From Pseudomonas japonica (GTDB lineage Bacteria; Pseudomonadota; Gammaproteobacteria; Pseudomonadales; Pseudomonadaceae), in contig NZ_JAAMQU010000021.1 of NCBI RefSeq assembly GCF_013522925.1, forward strand, positions 1-51,107: a stretch of DNA of 51,107 nt, given 5' to 3'. The notes beneath the pieces were generated by a model, which made no database searches, had not been told where the DNA came from, and saw only the letters and a list, made by a program, of their open reading frames with translations. Positions 50,927-51,107 of this stretch are shown here, piece by piece; within the stretch, counting starts at the first letter, position 1, and the number at the start of each line of letters is the position of its first letter. The translations under genes and the position numbers were made by a program.

Positions 50927-51107
50927 ATGAAACGTCTGCTGCTTACTGCGGTGCTGTCCGCACTGATGATCACCGAAGTTCACGCCGAGTCCTTCACCAT
51001 CTCCGATATTCGCGTCAACGGCCTGCAGCGGGTATCCGCCGGCAGCGTCTTCGGCGCCCTGCCCCTGAACGTGGGCGAGCAGGCCGATGACCGCAAGCTG
51101 GTGGATT
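50927..51107 (+). CDS. bamA: BamA outer-membrane assembly protein, 3'-truncated by window end
   Basis: Only the first 60 residues are present. They show a signal peptide (MKRLLLTAVLSALMITEVHA) and the start of the first POTRA domain (ESFTISDIRVNGLQRVSAGS, then VFGALPLNVGEQADDRKLVD). BamA is the central protein of the machine that inserts beta-barrel proteins into the outer membrane. The ATG follows AAAGGA. Its position after rseP is the normal one in Pseudomonas. Confidence 0.94.
   Translation, partial: MKRLLLTAVLSALMITEVHAESFTISDIRVNGLQRVSAGSVFGALPLNVGEQADDRKLVD

Overview
The window looks like chromosomal DNA of a Pseudomonas species, most like the P. putida group or a close relative. It is GC-rich with dense gene packing. 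The core-gene blocks (map/rpsB-tsf-pyrH-frr-uppS-cdsA-dxr-rseP-bamA, dapC-glnD, dapD-csdA-sufE, dapE next to ndvB, plsB) follow the order I know from Pseudomonas. A phaG-type transacylase and Pseudomonas-style REP palindromes support this. No insertion sequence, phage, CRISPR array or replication origin was seen.

Layout. (1) Bases 1-12576 hold a nutrient or compound import region. A 5'-truncated tonB, exbB, exbD and a large TonB-dependent receptor are followed by a complete yejA-yejB-yejE-yejF peptide ABC importer, all on +. A periplasmic GH3 beta-glucosidase (bglX) converges on them from the - strand. Together they could move one compound from outside the cell to the cytosol. (2) Bases 12781-16576 hold a PCCH-motif methyltransferase, a DUF4917 protein that reads as SIR2-like, and a convergent pair made of a DNA-binding antitoxin-like gene and a RES-domain toxin gene. 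The antitoxin promoter lies inside a perfect 9-bp inverted repeat. (3) Bases 16879-24076 hold metabolic and housekeeping genes: glpQ, a small helical protein, an HPF/RaiA-like protein, a REP pair, tRNA-Gly(CCC), phaG, rsuA, a CWC-type Cys-rich protein, a repeat-containing protein of unknown function, rsmJ, a DUF4197 protein and a YbaY-type lipoprotein. (4) Bases 24190-31904 are all on -: plsB, a hypothetical gene coupled to rlmA, rlmA, dapE and ndvB. (5) Bases 32045-43147 hold tcdA, sufE, csdA, dapD, an ArsC/Spx-like reductase, katB-ankB on + (catalase with its ankyrin partner, placed between the dap genes), dapC, glnD and map. (6) Bases 43288-51107 hold the rpsB leader RNA, rpsB, tsf, pyrH, frr, uppS, cdsA, dxr, rseP and the start of bamA. 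This block covers translation factors, UMP kinase, isoprenoid and phospholipid precursors and outer-membrane assembly.

The best candidates for a less-described system are the TonB/receptor/Yej/BglX import cluster, and the neighbouring SIR2-like and RES genes, two families that act on NAD+ and whose members serve in toxin-antitoxin or defence systems. All functions are assigned by reading motifs, not by database search.
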